NCBI GenBank assembly: GCA_025353105.1
Contig: JANXRG010000076.1
Span: 1 to 52,866, forward strand
Direction of reading: 5' to 3'
Length of the DNA stretch: 52,866 bases
Source: Verrucomicrobiota bacterium
Lineage (GTDB): Bacteria; Verrucomicrobiota; Verrucomicrobiia; Chthoniobacterales; SZAS-18
The notes beneath the pieces are model-generated. The model had not been told where the DNA came from, made no database searches, and saw nothing but the letters and a program-made list of their open reading frames with translations. Below, in pieces: positions 8,380 through 16,658 of this stretch. Numbering within the stretch: position 1 is the stretch's first letter; each line of letters begins with the position of its first letter. Position numbers and translations under genes: made by a program.

Positions 8380-10419
8380 ATGAATCATCTTTTTAACCTT
8401 TTCCTCGTCGGCCTCGTTCTGGTGAACACGACCGGGGCGGGCCTGCTGGCGTCCCGCTGGATTCGGTTGCCGTTCGGCCTCGGGCAGGCGGCCGGCCTTC
8501 TCGCGCTCTGCAGCGGGTTGTTTTTCATCGAACACCTCGAAGGACTTGGGTCACTGGGCTGGGTGCTACCCTTGAGCACCGTGGGTTCGGCTTGGTTGAT
8601 GTACACCGAGCGCGCGCAGCTCCGGACTGCGTGGCACGCGAACCTCTGGCTGTTGATTGGATTCGGGTACGTCTTCGCGTGGCGTTACGCGCTGCCAAAC
8701 ATTGATTCGAACACGGAGCGCCTGCCCGACCTCAGCTTTGTCGTCAACTACATGCAGGGCGTGACCCTGCCGCCGCCGGACCTTTGGTATCCGCCGCACG
8801 TGCTCAATCATTACTACAGCTTCCAACACTACGGCGCGGCGCTGCTCGGGCGGATCTTCATGATCGAACCCGGTATCGCCTACAACGTCTCCTACGCGCT
8901 GCTCGCCGGACTCGCCATGTCGGCCGCCTACGAGGTCGTCGTCCAAATCTGTCGCCAGCGCTGGGCGCAAGCCATGGTGCTCGCCGTCTTCCTGGTTGGC
9001 GGCACGGGAGCCTCCATCATCACGCCGTTCATGGCGAAGCCCGAGGGCAAGGTTTGGTGGACGGAGCACACCTATGACTCGATGCGCTTCGCGGGGGGCA
9101 CAACGTTCTACCCGGACGAGCGCCTTTCGGCCTTCGGTCAATGGATCAAGGAACTCGGAACCCCGCTCGGCGCGCAACGCGAGCAGGTCTATGAGTTGCC
9201 GATGGAAACGTTCAGCTACGTCGTCGAGCTGGGCGATTACCACGCGCCGCTCGGCGGGTTCTGGATTCTCGCGATTTCGCTGGCCGCCCTGATCCTCCTG
9301 CGCCGCAACCCCGCCGATCCGCACGCCGCCGCGCTCCTCGGCGCCACCATCCCGCTCACGGTCGCGATCGATACCTGGAATTTACCGTTTCAAGGCGTGA
9401 TGTCCGTTGGGCTGATTGCATTTCTGTGGCTGGAGCGGCGGGAATCGATCGCGCGGTCGCGACCCGCGCTGTCCCCGGTGAACTGGCCGGCGTTCCTGCT
9501 CGGCGCGGCCGGTGCGGCGTTCCTGATGTACCCGTTTTTCAGCTACTTCCTCGTGCTGAACATCGGCAACAAATCGCCGCTGCAGATGATTCCGACCGGG
9601 TCCAACACGCCGGTGATCTACTTCCTGATCGTGTTCTGGCCGGTTCTGATCGTTTCGCTGCTGCACTTTTTTTCTGCGCGCGGCACCGCGCGATTCCACG
9701 CGTTTTTCTGGCTCCTCGCATTGCTCGCCAGCGAGCTGTTTTATATTAACGATATTTACGCCGGCAGCGCGGAACGATTCAACACCACGCTGAAATGGTG
9801 GCCATGGGTCTTCAATGGCGCGCTGCTCACGCTCGCCGCCAGCAACCTGAACTCGGCGAAAAGACTGGTCCGCTACGGCACGGTCGGCGTCCTCGCCCTC
9901 CTGCTTACGTACACCGCCAGCCTCGGCCATTATTACTTCGGCACGATCTACAATCTCGCGAAGATGGGGATCTGGCACGTGGGTGAGCTCAATGGCTCTG
10001 CCTGGCTGCGACAGGATCCACCGGTGCGTACCGCGCTCGAATTTCTCAAGGTCAACCCGCGCGGCGTCGTCGTGGAAAGCCCCGACAACATGGCCTTCTG
10101 CCAGGTCGGCGCATTTTCGTTGTTCAGCGGACAGCCGACCCTGCTCGGCTGGGCGTCGCACGAGCAGCTCTGGCGGGGCTACCTGACCGACACCTACGAT
10201 CGCTATCTCAACATCAAGAAACTCTTCACGGGGGACATGGTGGACCCGCTCAAATTCCTGAAGGCCCACGACGTGCGCTATGTGCTGTGGCTGCCCCGCG
10301 ACAACGCGAACAAGGAGGCGCTGGTGAAGCTTTCCGCGCAGCTCGCGCCCGATTACCACTGGAATGAGTTCTACCGCGCGAACGAAAACTACGCGGTCGG
10401 AATCTGGAGCCGGCGTTGA
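8380..10419 (+). CDS. DUF2298 polytopic membrane protein
   Basis: A 679-residue protein with roughly a dozen hydrophobic segments. It has the family's conserved motif set after the first helices: a region around LPDLSFVVNYMQG, LPPPDLWYPP and NHYYSFQHYG (residues about 110-155), typical of DUF2298 (Chlor_Arch_YYY) proteins, which resemble GT-C glycosyltransferases using polyprenyl-linked sugars. A soluble C-terminal part follows after about residue 540. The ATG at 8380 follows a CGCCCGC stretch without a clear Shine-Dalgarno site. The next gene (a HAD-UbiA fusion) starts about 50 bases downstream in the same direction, so the two probably form an operon. A glycan or lipid-carrier role is inference. 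Confidence 0.78.
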   Translation: MNHLFNLFLVGLVLVNTTGAGLLASRWIRLPFGLGQAAGLLALCSGLFFIEHLEGLGSLGWVLPLSTVGSAWLMYTERAQLRTAWHANLWLLIGFGYVFAWRYALPNIDSNTERLPDLSFVVNYMQGVTLPPPDLWYPPHVLNHYYSFQHYGAALLGRIFMIEPGIAYNVSYALLAGLAMSAAYEVVVQICRQRWAQAMVLAVFLVGGTGASIITPFMAKPEGKVWWTEHTYDSMRFAGGTTFYPDERLSAFGQWIKELGTPLGAQREQVYELPMETFSYVVELGDYHAPLGGFWILAISLAALILLRRNPADPHAAALLGATIPLTVAIDTWNLPFQGVMSVGLIAFLWLERRESIARSRPALSPVNWPAFLLGAAGAAFLMYPFFSYFLVLNIGNKSPLQMIPTGSNTPVIYFLIVFWPVLIVSLLHFFSARGTARFHAFFWLLALLASELFYINDIYAGSAERFNTTLKWWPWVFNGALLTLAASNLNSAKRLVRYGTVGVLALLLTYTASLGHYYFGTIYNLAKMGIWHVGELNGSAWLRQDPPVRTALEFLKVNPRGVVVESPDNMAFCQVGAFSLFSGQPTLLGWASHEQLWRGYLTDTYDRYLNIKKLFTGDMVDPLKFLKAHDVRYVLWLPRDNANKEALVKLSAQLAPDYHWNEFYRANENYAVGIWSRR

Positions 10420-10468
10420 GGAGGCGCGCCGACCGGGCCAACGCGAAGCGAACGTGAGCGATCCCGGC

Positions 10469-11908
10469 ATGCCTCCCGCGAAGGTCCGTCCGTTGTGCGT
10501 GGATCTCGACGGCACGATCCTGCGCGGCGACTCGTTTTGGGAACAGGTCTTCGCGCTCGCCCATCGCGATCCGCTGATCGTTTTCCGCGTGCTCGCCTGG
10601 AGCCGGCGCGGCAAACCCTTCGTCAAGGAGCACCTCGCGGGGCTTCCGCTGCCCGAGTGGTTGTCTTTCAACGTTGATGCCGGACTCGTCGCGTGGCTGC
10701 GGGCCGAGCGCGACGTGGGCCGGCCCGTGCATCTCGTGACGGGCGCGCACCGCGCCGCCGCGCAGCTCGTCGCGGAACATCTCGACTGCTTTGACGCGGT
10801 GCATTGCACCACCGCTGACCTGAATCTCACCTCCCAGCGCAAGGCCGCCCTCCTGCGCGAGCTGCACGGCGCGGGTGGATTCGACTACGCGGGAAATTCC
10901 AGCGCGGATCTCGCGGTCTGGCAGGAGGCACATACCGCGATCGCGTGCCACGCGCGGCCGCATACGATCGAGCGGCTGCACGCAATGCATCCGCGCGTCG
11001 AGGTGCGCGACCCGCTCCCGTCGACCCCGCGCACGATCCTGCGGCAGTTGCGGCCGCATCAATGGGTGAAGAACCTCCTCGTTTTTCTTCCACTCATCCT
11101 TGCGCACCGGCTCGCCGACGTCGCCGCGTGGAGCGCGTCGGCGCTGGCCTTCGTGTCGTTCTGCTGCCTCGCTTCCTCCGCGTATGGCCTGAATGATTTG
11201 CTCGACCTCGCCGCCGACCGCGCGCATCCCACGAAGCGGCGCCGTCCCCTTGCCTCGGGCGATCTGGCACCCGTGGCGGCCGTCGCGCTCACGCTCGGCT
11301 TGCCGATAATCTCCTTCGCGATCGCCGTGTTTCTACCATGGGGCTTCACGGTTGCCCTGGCCCTTTACGGGCTCGGCACGCTCGCCTACTCCGTTGCGGT
11401 CAAGCGCCGCGCCGGCGCGGACGTCATCCTCCTCACGGCGCTGTACACGATCCGGATTCTTGCTGGTGGTCTCGCCGCGGGCATCCTGGTGTCGCAATGG
11501 CTGCTGACGTTCTCGATCTTCTTTTTCCTCAGCCTCTCCCTGCTCAAACGCCACGGCGAAATCCTGCTCGCTTCTGATTCGAACGCGGAACGCATCCCGG
11601 GGCGCGGCTATGGATCCGGCGACCTGAGACTCGTCGGGATCATGGGTCGCGTCAGCGGCTGGGTGTCCGTCCTCATTCTCGTCCTTTATCTGAATGGCGA
11701 GGCCGTGACGCGCCTCTACCGGTCCCCCGCCCTGCTCTGGCTGCTGGGGCCCCTCCTGCTGTTTTGGTTTCACCGACTTTGGAAATTCTCGGCGCAGGGT
11801 CGGATTCCCGGAGATCCAATTCCATTCGTCTTCACCGATCCCGTGAGCTACGTCGTGGCGGGATTGACCGGCTCGCTGCTGGCGGTTGCCACCATCGTTA
11901 CGATTTAA
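10469..11908 (+). CDS. HAD hydrolase-UbiA prenyltransferase fusion
   Basis: About 479 residues. The N-terminal third is a HAD-type phosphatase domain: VDLDGTIL carries the two catalytic Asp, LVTGAH is motif II and GNSSADLAVW is motif IV. The C-terminal two thirds is a UbiA-family membrane domain with LRPHQWVKN at its start, NDLLDLAADRAHPTKRRRP as the first Asp-rich motif, and eight or so helices. The same fusion is known in many bacteria and resembles decaprenyl-phosphate phosphoribosyltransferases. The ATG at 10469 is chosen; GTG at 10454 is possible, while the ATG at 10364 overlaps the previous gene by 56 bases. It likely modifies a polyprenyl phosphate, together with the upstream DUF2298 protein. 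Confidence 0.83.
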   Translation: MPPAKVRPLCVDLDGTILRGDSFWEQVFALAHRDPLIVFRVLAWSRRGKPFVKEHLAGLPLPEWLSFNVDAGLVAWLRAERDVGRPVHLVTGAHRAAAQLVAEHLDCFDAVHCTTADLNLTSQRKAALLRELHGAGGFDYAGNSSADLAVWQEAHTAIACHARPHTIERLHAMHPRVEVRDPLPSTPRTILRQLRPHQWVKNLLVFLPLILAHRLADVAAWSASALAFVSFCCLASSAYGLNDLLDLAADRAHPTKRRRPLASGDLAPVAAVALTLGLPIISFAIAVFLPWGFTVALALYGLGTLAYSVAVKRRAGADVILLTALYTIRILAGGLAAGILVSQWLLTFSIFFFLSLSLLKRHGEILLASDSNAERIPGRGYGSGDLRLVGIMGRVSGWVSVLILVLYLNGEAVTRLYRSPALLWLLGPLLLFWFHRLWKFSAQGRIPGDPIPFVFTDPVSYVVAGLTGSLLAVATIVTI

Positions 11909-11909
11909 T

Positions 11910-12476
11910 TCAACCCGTGAACACCATCTGCACGCGGTAGTCGTGCGGTTCCATCGGCAGCGTGTCGCGCATCTGGCACGCAAAGGCGAGCGCGACGGTC
12001 GAAACCTCTGCCGGCAGCGCGGCCAGAAAGCGGTCATAATATCCCCTGCCCCGCCCGAGACGACCGCCGTCCCGGGTGAACGCGAGGCCCGGTACCACGA
12101 CGAGGTCCAGCGTGGCGGGATCCACGACGGTCGTCTGCTCCAGGTCGGGCTCGCGCAGTCCGAACGCGGCGGGCCGGAGCTGCGTCACCGCGGTGACCAT
12201 CCGAGCCTCGAGTTCGCGGCCCACGATGCGGGGATAACAAAACTCGCGATTCGCGCGCTGCGCCCACAAGCAATCCAAAACCGGTTCGATCGGCATCGGC
12301 GCATAAAGCATCACCCGCTTTGCGCCCCGCCAGGCATCGGTCTGGTCGAGTTGCGCGAAGGCCCGCCCGGTCGCGCGCGCGCGCGCATCCTGCGACATGA
12401 GCTGCAGCGCGGCGGCGACCTCGGCGCGAATTGCCTTTTTCGCGGCGCGCACCGATCCGGGATCGGGGGCGTTCAC
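11910..12476 (-). CDS. 5-formyltetrahydrofolate cyclo-ligase
   Basis: 188 residues, the usual family length. The signature VPGLAFTRDGGRLGRGRG followed by YYDRFL (residues about 128-151) holds the ATP and folate phosphate site, and the N-terminus has the Lys-rich start AAKKAIRAEV. The enzyme converts 5-formyl-THF to 5,10-methenyl-THF with ATP in the cytoplasm, returning a storage folate to the C1 pool. Its start overlaps the stop of the upstream aspartokinase gene by 4 bases (12473-12476), so the two are translationally coupled. It ends 1 base from the convergent HAD-UbiA gene. Confidence 0.92.
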   Translation of the reverse strand: MNAPDPGSVRAAKKAIRAEVAAALQLMSQDARARATGRAFAQLDQTDAWRGAKRVMLYAPMPIEPVLDCLWAQRANREFCYPRIVGRELEARMVTAVTQLRPAAFGLREPDLEQTTVVDPATLDLVVVPGLAFTRDGGRLGRGRGYYDRFLAALPAEVSTVALAFACQMRDTLPMEPHDYRVQMVFTG

Positions 12477-13705
12477 GACGCGAGCATCGGTCCGCTCGCC
12501 AGGCCGAACGCATCGTGCGCCACGTTCGCGGCGCGGGCGATGTCCGCCTCATCGATGATGACCGCAATCTTGATTTCCGAGGTCGAGATCATCTCGATGT
12601 TGATCCCGGCCGCGCCGAGGCAGGCAAAAAGTTTTGCAGCGACGCCGGAGTGCGAGCGCATCCCGATGCCCACCACACTCAGCTTTGCGCTGCCACTCTT
12701 GGCGAGGAGCGCGCGCGCGCCGATCTCCTTCACCACGGGTTCGAGCGTGCGACGCGCATGGTCGAGATCGTCCTTATTGAGCGTAAACGAAATATCCGTT
12801 GCCCCGGTGCGCGAAACGTTCTGCACGATCACGTCGATGACGATGTTCGCCCGCTCGAGCGCGCCGAAGATCGCCGCGGCCGCGCCGGGCCGGTCGGGCA
12901 CGCCGTCGATTGTGACCTTGGCCTGATTCCGTTCCACGCTCAGGCCGCGAATGACGACGTTTTCCATGCTCATGGTTTCTTCAATCACGCGGGTACCGGG
13001 AAGATGGTGAAAGCTGCTGCGCACCTCGAAGGGAACCCCAAATTTCTTGGCGAACTCGACCGAGCGCGACTGCATCACCTTCGATCCGCTGCTCGCCATC
13101 TCAAGCATTTCCTCGTAGCTCAATTCGTCGAGCTTCCGGGCCGACGGGACCAGGCGCGGGTCGCAGGTGAACACGCCATCCACATCCGTGTAAATCTGGC
13201 AAAGGTCGGCGTCGAGGGCCGATGCAATCGCGATCGCGGTGAGGTCCGAACCGCCACGCCCGAGCGTGGTGATCTGACCTTCCATCGTCTGTCCCTGGAA
13301 ACCCGCCACGATTACAATTTGCCCGTCATTGAGGAATCGCTGCATCTCCGTCGGCGTGATGTTCGCGATGCGCGCCTTCGTGTGCACGCCGTCCGTGACA
13401 ATGCCCGCCTGCGCGCCGGTCAGCGAAACGGCCCGCGCGCCTCCCGAATTGATCGCCATCGCCAGCAACGCAATCGTCGTCTGCTCGCCCGTGGCCAATA
13501 ACACGTCGAGCTCGCGCTCGGTCGGACTGGCCGACACCTCGCGCGCCAGGTTGATCAGGGAATCCGTCACGCCGCTCATCGCGGACACCACGACGACGAC
13601 GCGGTCGCCCCCGCGTTGCGTTGCGATCACGCGTTCCGCCACGCGGCGGATCCGCTCGGGATTGCCGACGCTGCTGCCGCCGTACTTTTGGACGATGAGG
13701 CTCAT
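12473..13705 (-). CDS. lysC: Aspartate kinase
   Basis: 410 residues, typical of the monofunctional enzyme. The N-terminal KYGGSSVGNPERIRR is the ATP/aspartate-binding motif, TDVDGVFTCDPR lies in the kinase core, and two ACT domains follow from about residue 265 (for example VTIDGVPDRPGAAAAIF and LSVVGIGMRSHSGVAAKLF). It phosphorylates aspartate, the first step to lysine, threonine and methionine, and the ACT domains imply feedback control by lysine and/or threonine. No lysine riboswitch is seen in the 64 bases upstream. It is followed by the MTHFS gene with a 4-base overlap. Confidence 0.95.
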   Translation of the reverse strand: MSLIVQKYGGSSVGNPERIRRVAERVIATQRGGDRVVVVVSAMSGVTDSLINLAREVSASPTERELDVLLATGEQTTIALLAMAINSGGARAVSLTGAQAGIVTDGVHTKARIANITPTEMQRFLNDGQIVIVAGFQGQTMEGQITTLGRGGSDLTAIAIASALDADLCQIYTDVDGVFTCDPRLVPSARKLDELSYEEMLEMASSGSKVMQSRSVEFAKKFGVPFEVRSSFHHLPGTRVIEETMSMENVVIRGLSVERNQAKVTIDGVPDRPGAAAAIFGALERANIVIDVIVQNVSRTGATDISFTLNKDDLDHARRTLEPVVKEIGARALLAKSGSAKLSVVGIGMRSHSGVAAKLFACLGAAGINIEMISTSEIKIAVIIDEADIARAANVAHDAFGLASGPMLAS

Positions 13706-13769
13706 CGGTGGAGCGGCGAGGAAAGCGAGGAAACCCGCCGGCGCAAGCCCGGGTCCGGCGTCGTGCGCG

Positions 13770-14222
13770 TCATGACGATTGTTGTCGCCGCGCCTCGTAG
13801 AGCACGATGCCGACCGCGGTCGCGAGATTCAGGCTGCGCGCCTCGGGTGCCATCGGAATGGTAAGTGTGCGTTCCGCGTTCGTGGCCAGCAGCCCGTCCG
13901 GCAATCCGCGCGTCTCGCGACCAAAGACGAGGTAGTCGCCCGGCTCGAAGCGCTGCGTGAGGTAACTTTGGGAGGCTTTGGTGGTGAGAAAGAAGCACCG
14001 CTCCGGCGCCGGGCACGCGGCCGAGAAGGCGTCCCAATTTGGCCACTCGCGCAGCGCGAGATGCGGCCAGTAATCAAGCCCGGCGCGCTTGAGTTCCCGA
14101 TCGTTGATCTGGAAACCGAGTGGATGGACGAGGTGGAGTGTTGCACCGGCGGCAACGCAGAGCCGGCCGATGTTTCCCGTGTTCGGCGGGATCTCGGGTT
14201 CGACGAGCACGACGTGGAACAT
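13770..14222 (-). CDS. trmL: tRNA (cytidine/uridine-34 2'-O)-methyltransferase
   Basis: 150 residues, the typical size of this minimal SPOUT enzyme. All three SPOUT knot motifs are present: NTGNIGRLC at residues about 14-22, FGRETRGLP at about 99, and SLNLATAVGIVLYEA at about 128. It methylates the ribose of the wobble nucleotide of tRNA-Leu isoacceptors as a homodimer using SAM. It lies between the rplU-rpmA terminator and lysC, all on the minus strand. Confidence 0.92.
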   Translation of the reverse strand: MFHVVLVEPEIPPNTGNIGRLCVAAGATLHLVHPLGFQINDRELKRAGLDYWPHLALREWPNWDAFSAACPAPERCFFLTTKASQSYLTQRFEPGDYLVFGRETRGLPDGLLATNAERTLTIPMAPEARSLNLATAVGIVLYEARRQQSS

Positions 14223-14232
14223 GCGGGCAGCG

Positions 14233-14262
14233 AAAAGCGCGGACGTTTCGGTCCGCGCTTCA
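14233..14262 (-). terminator. Intrinsic terminator after rpmA
   Basis: A perfect 10-bp stem AAGCGCGGAC/GTCCGCGCTT (14235-14244 with 14251-14260) with a 6-base loop lies 26 bases past the rpmA stop. On the minus strand it is followed by a short T run (CTTTTCG). It would end the rplU-rpmA transcript just before trmL. Confidence 0.7.
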
Positions 14263-14285
14263 CAAAATCAAATTCGCGATGAGCC

Positions 14286-14537
14286 TTACGCAACCAGCGC
14301 GTCCACATTGATGCGGCGGCCAGCGCGATCGAAACGCACCTTGCCTTCGACGAGCGCAAAGATGGTGTAATCGGTGCCCATGCCGACGCCCTTGCCGGCC
14401 TTGAACTTCTGCCCGCGCTGGCGGATGAGGATATTGCCGGCGAGGACATGCTCGCTCCCAAATTTCTTCACGCCGAGACGCTTGCTGACGCTGTCGCGTC
14501 CGTTCTTAACGCTGCCTTGACCTTTCTTGTGAGCCAT
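14286..14537 (-). CDS. rpmA: 50S ribosomal protein L27
   Basis: 83 residues beginning [16 protein letters not shown], the standard L27 N-terminus that reaches the peptidyl-transferase centre, with [12 protein letters not shown] and GTDYTIFAL further on. No Firmicutes-type cleavable extension is present. It lies 36 bases after rplU and shares its terminator; the usual obgE neighbour is not next to it. Confidence 0.97.
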   Translation of the reverse strand: MAHKKGQGSVKNGRDSVSKRLGVKKFGSEHVLAGNILIRQRGQKFKAGKGVGMGTDYTIFALVEGKVRFDRAGRRINVDALVA

Positions 14538-14573
14538 ATGCGGGAGGGGGTAGGAAAGTGACTTCGCGCGGGC

Positions 14574-14891
14574 TTACGCGCCAATGATGGACTGAATCTT
14601 GACCGTGGTGAGCTTGCGGCGATGGCCGACCGAACGGTGATAGCCCTTACGGCGCTTGTACTTGAAGGCGAGCACCTTTTCGTCCTTGATCTGACCGACC
14701 ACTTCGCCCTCGACCGTCGCTCCGGCGAGGAATGGTGCGCCGGTGCTAAACTTGCCCCCGTCCGCCACCATGAGGACCTCGCTGAAAGTGGCCTTGTCGC
14801 CGACTTTCAGGTCGAGTTTCTCGACGTTGATTTGGTCGCCGGTCGAAACCTTGTACTGTTTACCGCCGGTCTTGAGAATTGCGTAAGACAT
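14574..14891 (-). CDS. rplU: 50S ribosomal protein L21
   Basis: 105 residues with MSYAILKTGGKQYKVSTGD at the start and the KRRKGYHRSVGHRR basic motif near the C-terminus, both diagnostic of L21. It binds 23S rRNA in the large subunit. Upstream on the minus strand there is a possible promoter TTGCCA, a 16-base spacer and TAGTTT (around 14920-14950), with a poly-T tract before it. rpmA follows in the same operon. Confidence 0.97.
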   Translation of the reverse strand: MSYAILKTGGKQYKVSTGDQINVEKLDLKVGDKATFSEVLMVADGGKFSTGAPFLAGATVEGEVVGQIKDEKVLAFKYKRRKGYHRSVGHRRKLTTVKIQSIIGA

Positions 14892-15010
14892 AAGTGTCGC
14901 TTCAGGGTGAAAAGGGCCGGAAAACTAACCGGAAGCGGGCGCTTGGCAAGTGATTCGCCAAAAAAACGAATTAGCTGGTCCGGCGGCTCCGGATCTCCCA
15001 TTCTGCCGCT

Positions 15011-15445
15011 ATGTCCGCGCTTCCAAAGTGGGCCGCCCTCGTGAGTCTTGCATTCGCGTCATTTGTCCGGGCCGCCACCCCCGAATTGGAGGCCAGCAAG
15101 CCCCCCGTGAAAGCTGAGATCGTCGCCGTTATTGAAGGTCAGCTCGCCGCGTTTCGCGCAGGGGATTTCGGCAAGGCGTACACGTTCGCCTCCCAGCCCA
15201 TTCGCGAGATGTTTCCGCTCGCGGAATTCCAAAACATGGTGAGTTCCGGCTATCCAATCATCGTGAAATCGGTGAAGGCCGACTTCGGCATCTGCCTCGA
15301 CAACGGCTATGAAGCCTCCGTGTTCGTGCGCATTGAAGGTCCAGATGGAAAGTCCAAGGAATACCAGTACGCGCTGACCCGCGAGCCCATCGGCTGGCGC
15401 ATCACCGGCGTGACCGAGCCCGAGGCCCGGGGATCGCGGGTGTAA
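15011..15445 (+). CDS. DUF4864 secreted protein
   Basis: 144 residues. An N-terminal hydrophobic segment ending FVRAATPE looks like a cleavable signal peptide, so the protein is probably periplasmic. The rest matches the DUF4864 pattern: VIEGQLAAFRAGDFGKAYTFAS, then REMFPLAEFQNMVSSGYP, an NTF2-like (cone-shaped) fold by family knowledge. The last 139 bases overlap, on the opposite strand, the 3' end of the gene at 15307-15939. No enzymatic role is known. Confidence 0.75.
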   Translation: MSALPKWAALVSLAFASFVRAATPELEASKPPVKAEIVAVIEGQLAAFRAGDFGKAYTFASQPIREMFPLAEFQNMVSSGYPIIVKSVKADFGICLDNGYEASVFVRIEGPDGKSKEYQYALTREPIGWRITGVTEPEARGSRV

Positions 15446-15939
15446 GCGTCATCTAAGGGCTTGGCGCCCTTGGCCGCGGGCTCGCGACCGGTTTTCAATC
15501 GCCGCATTTCGTCGAACGTTAGCCGTCGATTGCTGATTTCAAGCCCCGGCCCGGTCGGCCGGACGTCGCCAAAGTAGGGACAGATTTCATTTTGCTGCCG
15601 CTTGCTGACCCACAGGCCGCCAACCGAAAAATCTTCTCCAGACTCCGGCCGCAGCAGGCGAAGACCGCGCGCCGTTTGAAAGAAACCGCCCTCCGCGCTT
15701 TCGCTCACCGGAAGGTACTTGCCCGGGATTAAGGCGTAGCCCCAGCGCTCGGATCCCTGCCGGTGCGACGCCCCCGACTCGATGCGGTTGGAATCGAACA
15801 AGACGAGTTGCTCGATCGTTCGGCCCTGGATTTTTGCCGCGCCCTTGACCGGCGTACGCGGCGGCTCGGCTCCGGCCGTCGCGACGAAAGCGCAGGATGC
15901 GATCAAGACCGTCAAAATCCGCGCACCGCGGCGGTTCAT
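15307..15939 (-). CDS. Secreted protein of unknown function with extended C-terminus
   Basis: 210 residues with a signal peptide (ASCAFVATAGAEPP). The core VKGAAKIQGRTIEQLVLFD, a GYALIPGKYLPV segment and a C-terminal RRLTFDEMRRL match the neighbour at 16001-16483 (IQGREIEQFVLMD, FAMLPGQFVAA, RPMIVEDMKKF), so these are paralogues. The paralogue ends soon after that helix, whereas here the frame runs on about 48 residues into the antisense of the DUF4864 gene. A one-base shift after KGAKP would give an immediate TAG. A lost stop, or a true antisense overlap, are both possible. No function is assigned. Confidence 0.65.
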   Translation of the reverse strand: MNRRGARILTVLIASCAFVATAGAEPPRTPVKGAAKIQGRTIEQLVLFDSNRIESGASHRQGSERWGYALIPGKYLPVSESAEGGFFQTARGLRLLRPESGEDFSVGGLWVSKRQQNEICPYFGDVRPTGPGLEISNRRLTFDEMRRLKTGREPAAKGAKPLDDAYTRDPRASGSVTPVMRQPMGSRVSAYWYSLDFPSGPSMRTNTEAS

Positions 15940-16000
15940 GGCGAAACGATGTCAGACGCTTCGACGGCGGCCAGACGAATCTGGTGCCCGCTGCCTCACG

Positions 16001-16483
16001 CTACTTCTTGAGCGCCTTTGCCGGAGCGCTCTTCGCCACCTGAAATTTCTTCATGTCCTCGACAATCATCGGCCGGTGATTAAGCAGGCTGACCGGCCCG
16101 CTTTGATTTCGGGCATCGCCAAAATAGACCGTCATGGAATTCTTCCCCGTCCGACTCACGTAAACGCCGCCCACGACGACCGCGCTTGGATCCTGCGCCA
16201 CCCGAAATCCGTTTACCGCCTGATAATATACGCCGCCGCCGTCTTCACTGGCCGCGACAAACTGGCCGGGAAGCATCGCGAAGCCGGACGCACCCGGGCC
16301 GCCGGCGTTGACCGAAGTTTTCATCCGGATGTAGTCCATCAGCACAAATTGCTCAATCTCCCGTCCCTGAATCTTCGGGACCCCGGTGACCGCCGTGCGA
16401 GCCGGGCCGGCGAGAGCGGCCGCCGAAAAAAGCAGGGAACAAATTCCGGCAAACCATGCAAACCCGCGGGACCTGTTTTTCAT
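16001..16483 (-). CDS. Secreted protein of unknown function, paralogue of 15307-15939
   Basis: 160 residues. A signal peptide (CSLLFSAAALAGPA) is followed by TGVPKIQGREIEQFVLMDYI, a Gly-rich middle (DGGGVYYQAVNGFRV), and a Lys/Ala tail. It shares the IQGRxIEQ motif and overall order with the upstream-adjacent gene, so the pair arose by duplication. Periplasmic location is inferred from the leader. I do not recognise the family. Confidence 0.68.
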   Translation of the reverse strand: MKNRSRGFAWFAGICSLLFSAAALAGPARTAVTGVPKIQGREIEQFVLMDYIRMKTSVNAGGPGASGFAMLPGQFVAASEDGGGVYYQAVNGFRVAQDPSAVVVGGVYVSRTGKNSMTVYFGDARNQSGPVSLLNHRPMIVEDMKKFQVAKSAPAKALKK

Positions 16484-16658
16484 GGCCGCATTTTGCGAAA
16501 AAGTGGCCGACTTGCAAGCTCATCGCATGGGAGGTGATTGACCCGGACGGCGCATCGATCAAAATGTCGAGTTCGTGGGTGAGGCCCCTCTTCTTCCGTC
16601 GCCGCACATTCCGGCGCGCGGGTCGATCGACCGGCACCGCCCTAGCGCGCAACTGGGT

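Noticed and set aside
9382-10842. Long minus-strand open frame over the DUF2298 and HAD-UbiA genes
   Set aside because: It overlaps two recognisable genes on the plus strand and has no conserved motif or plausible start site.
13706-13769. Lysine riboswitch before lysC
   Set aside because: Only 64 bases separate lysC from trmL, much too short for the L-box aptamer, and no L-box motifs are seen.
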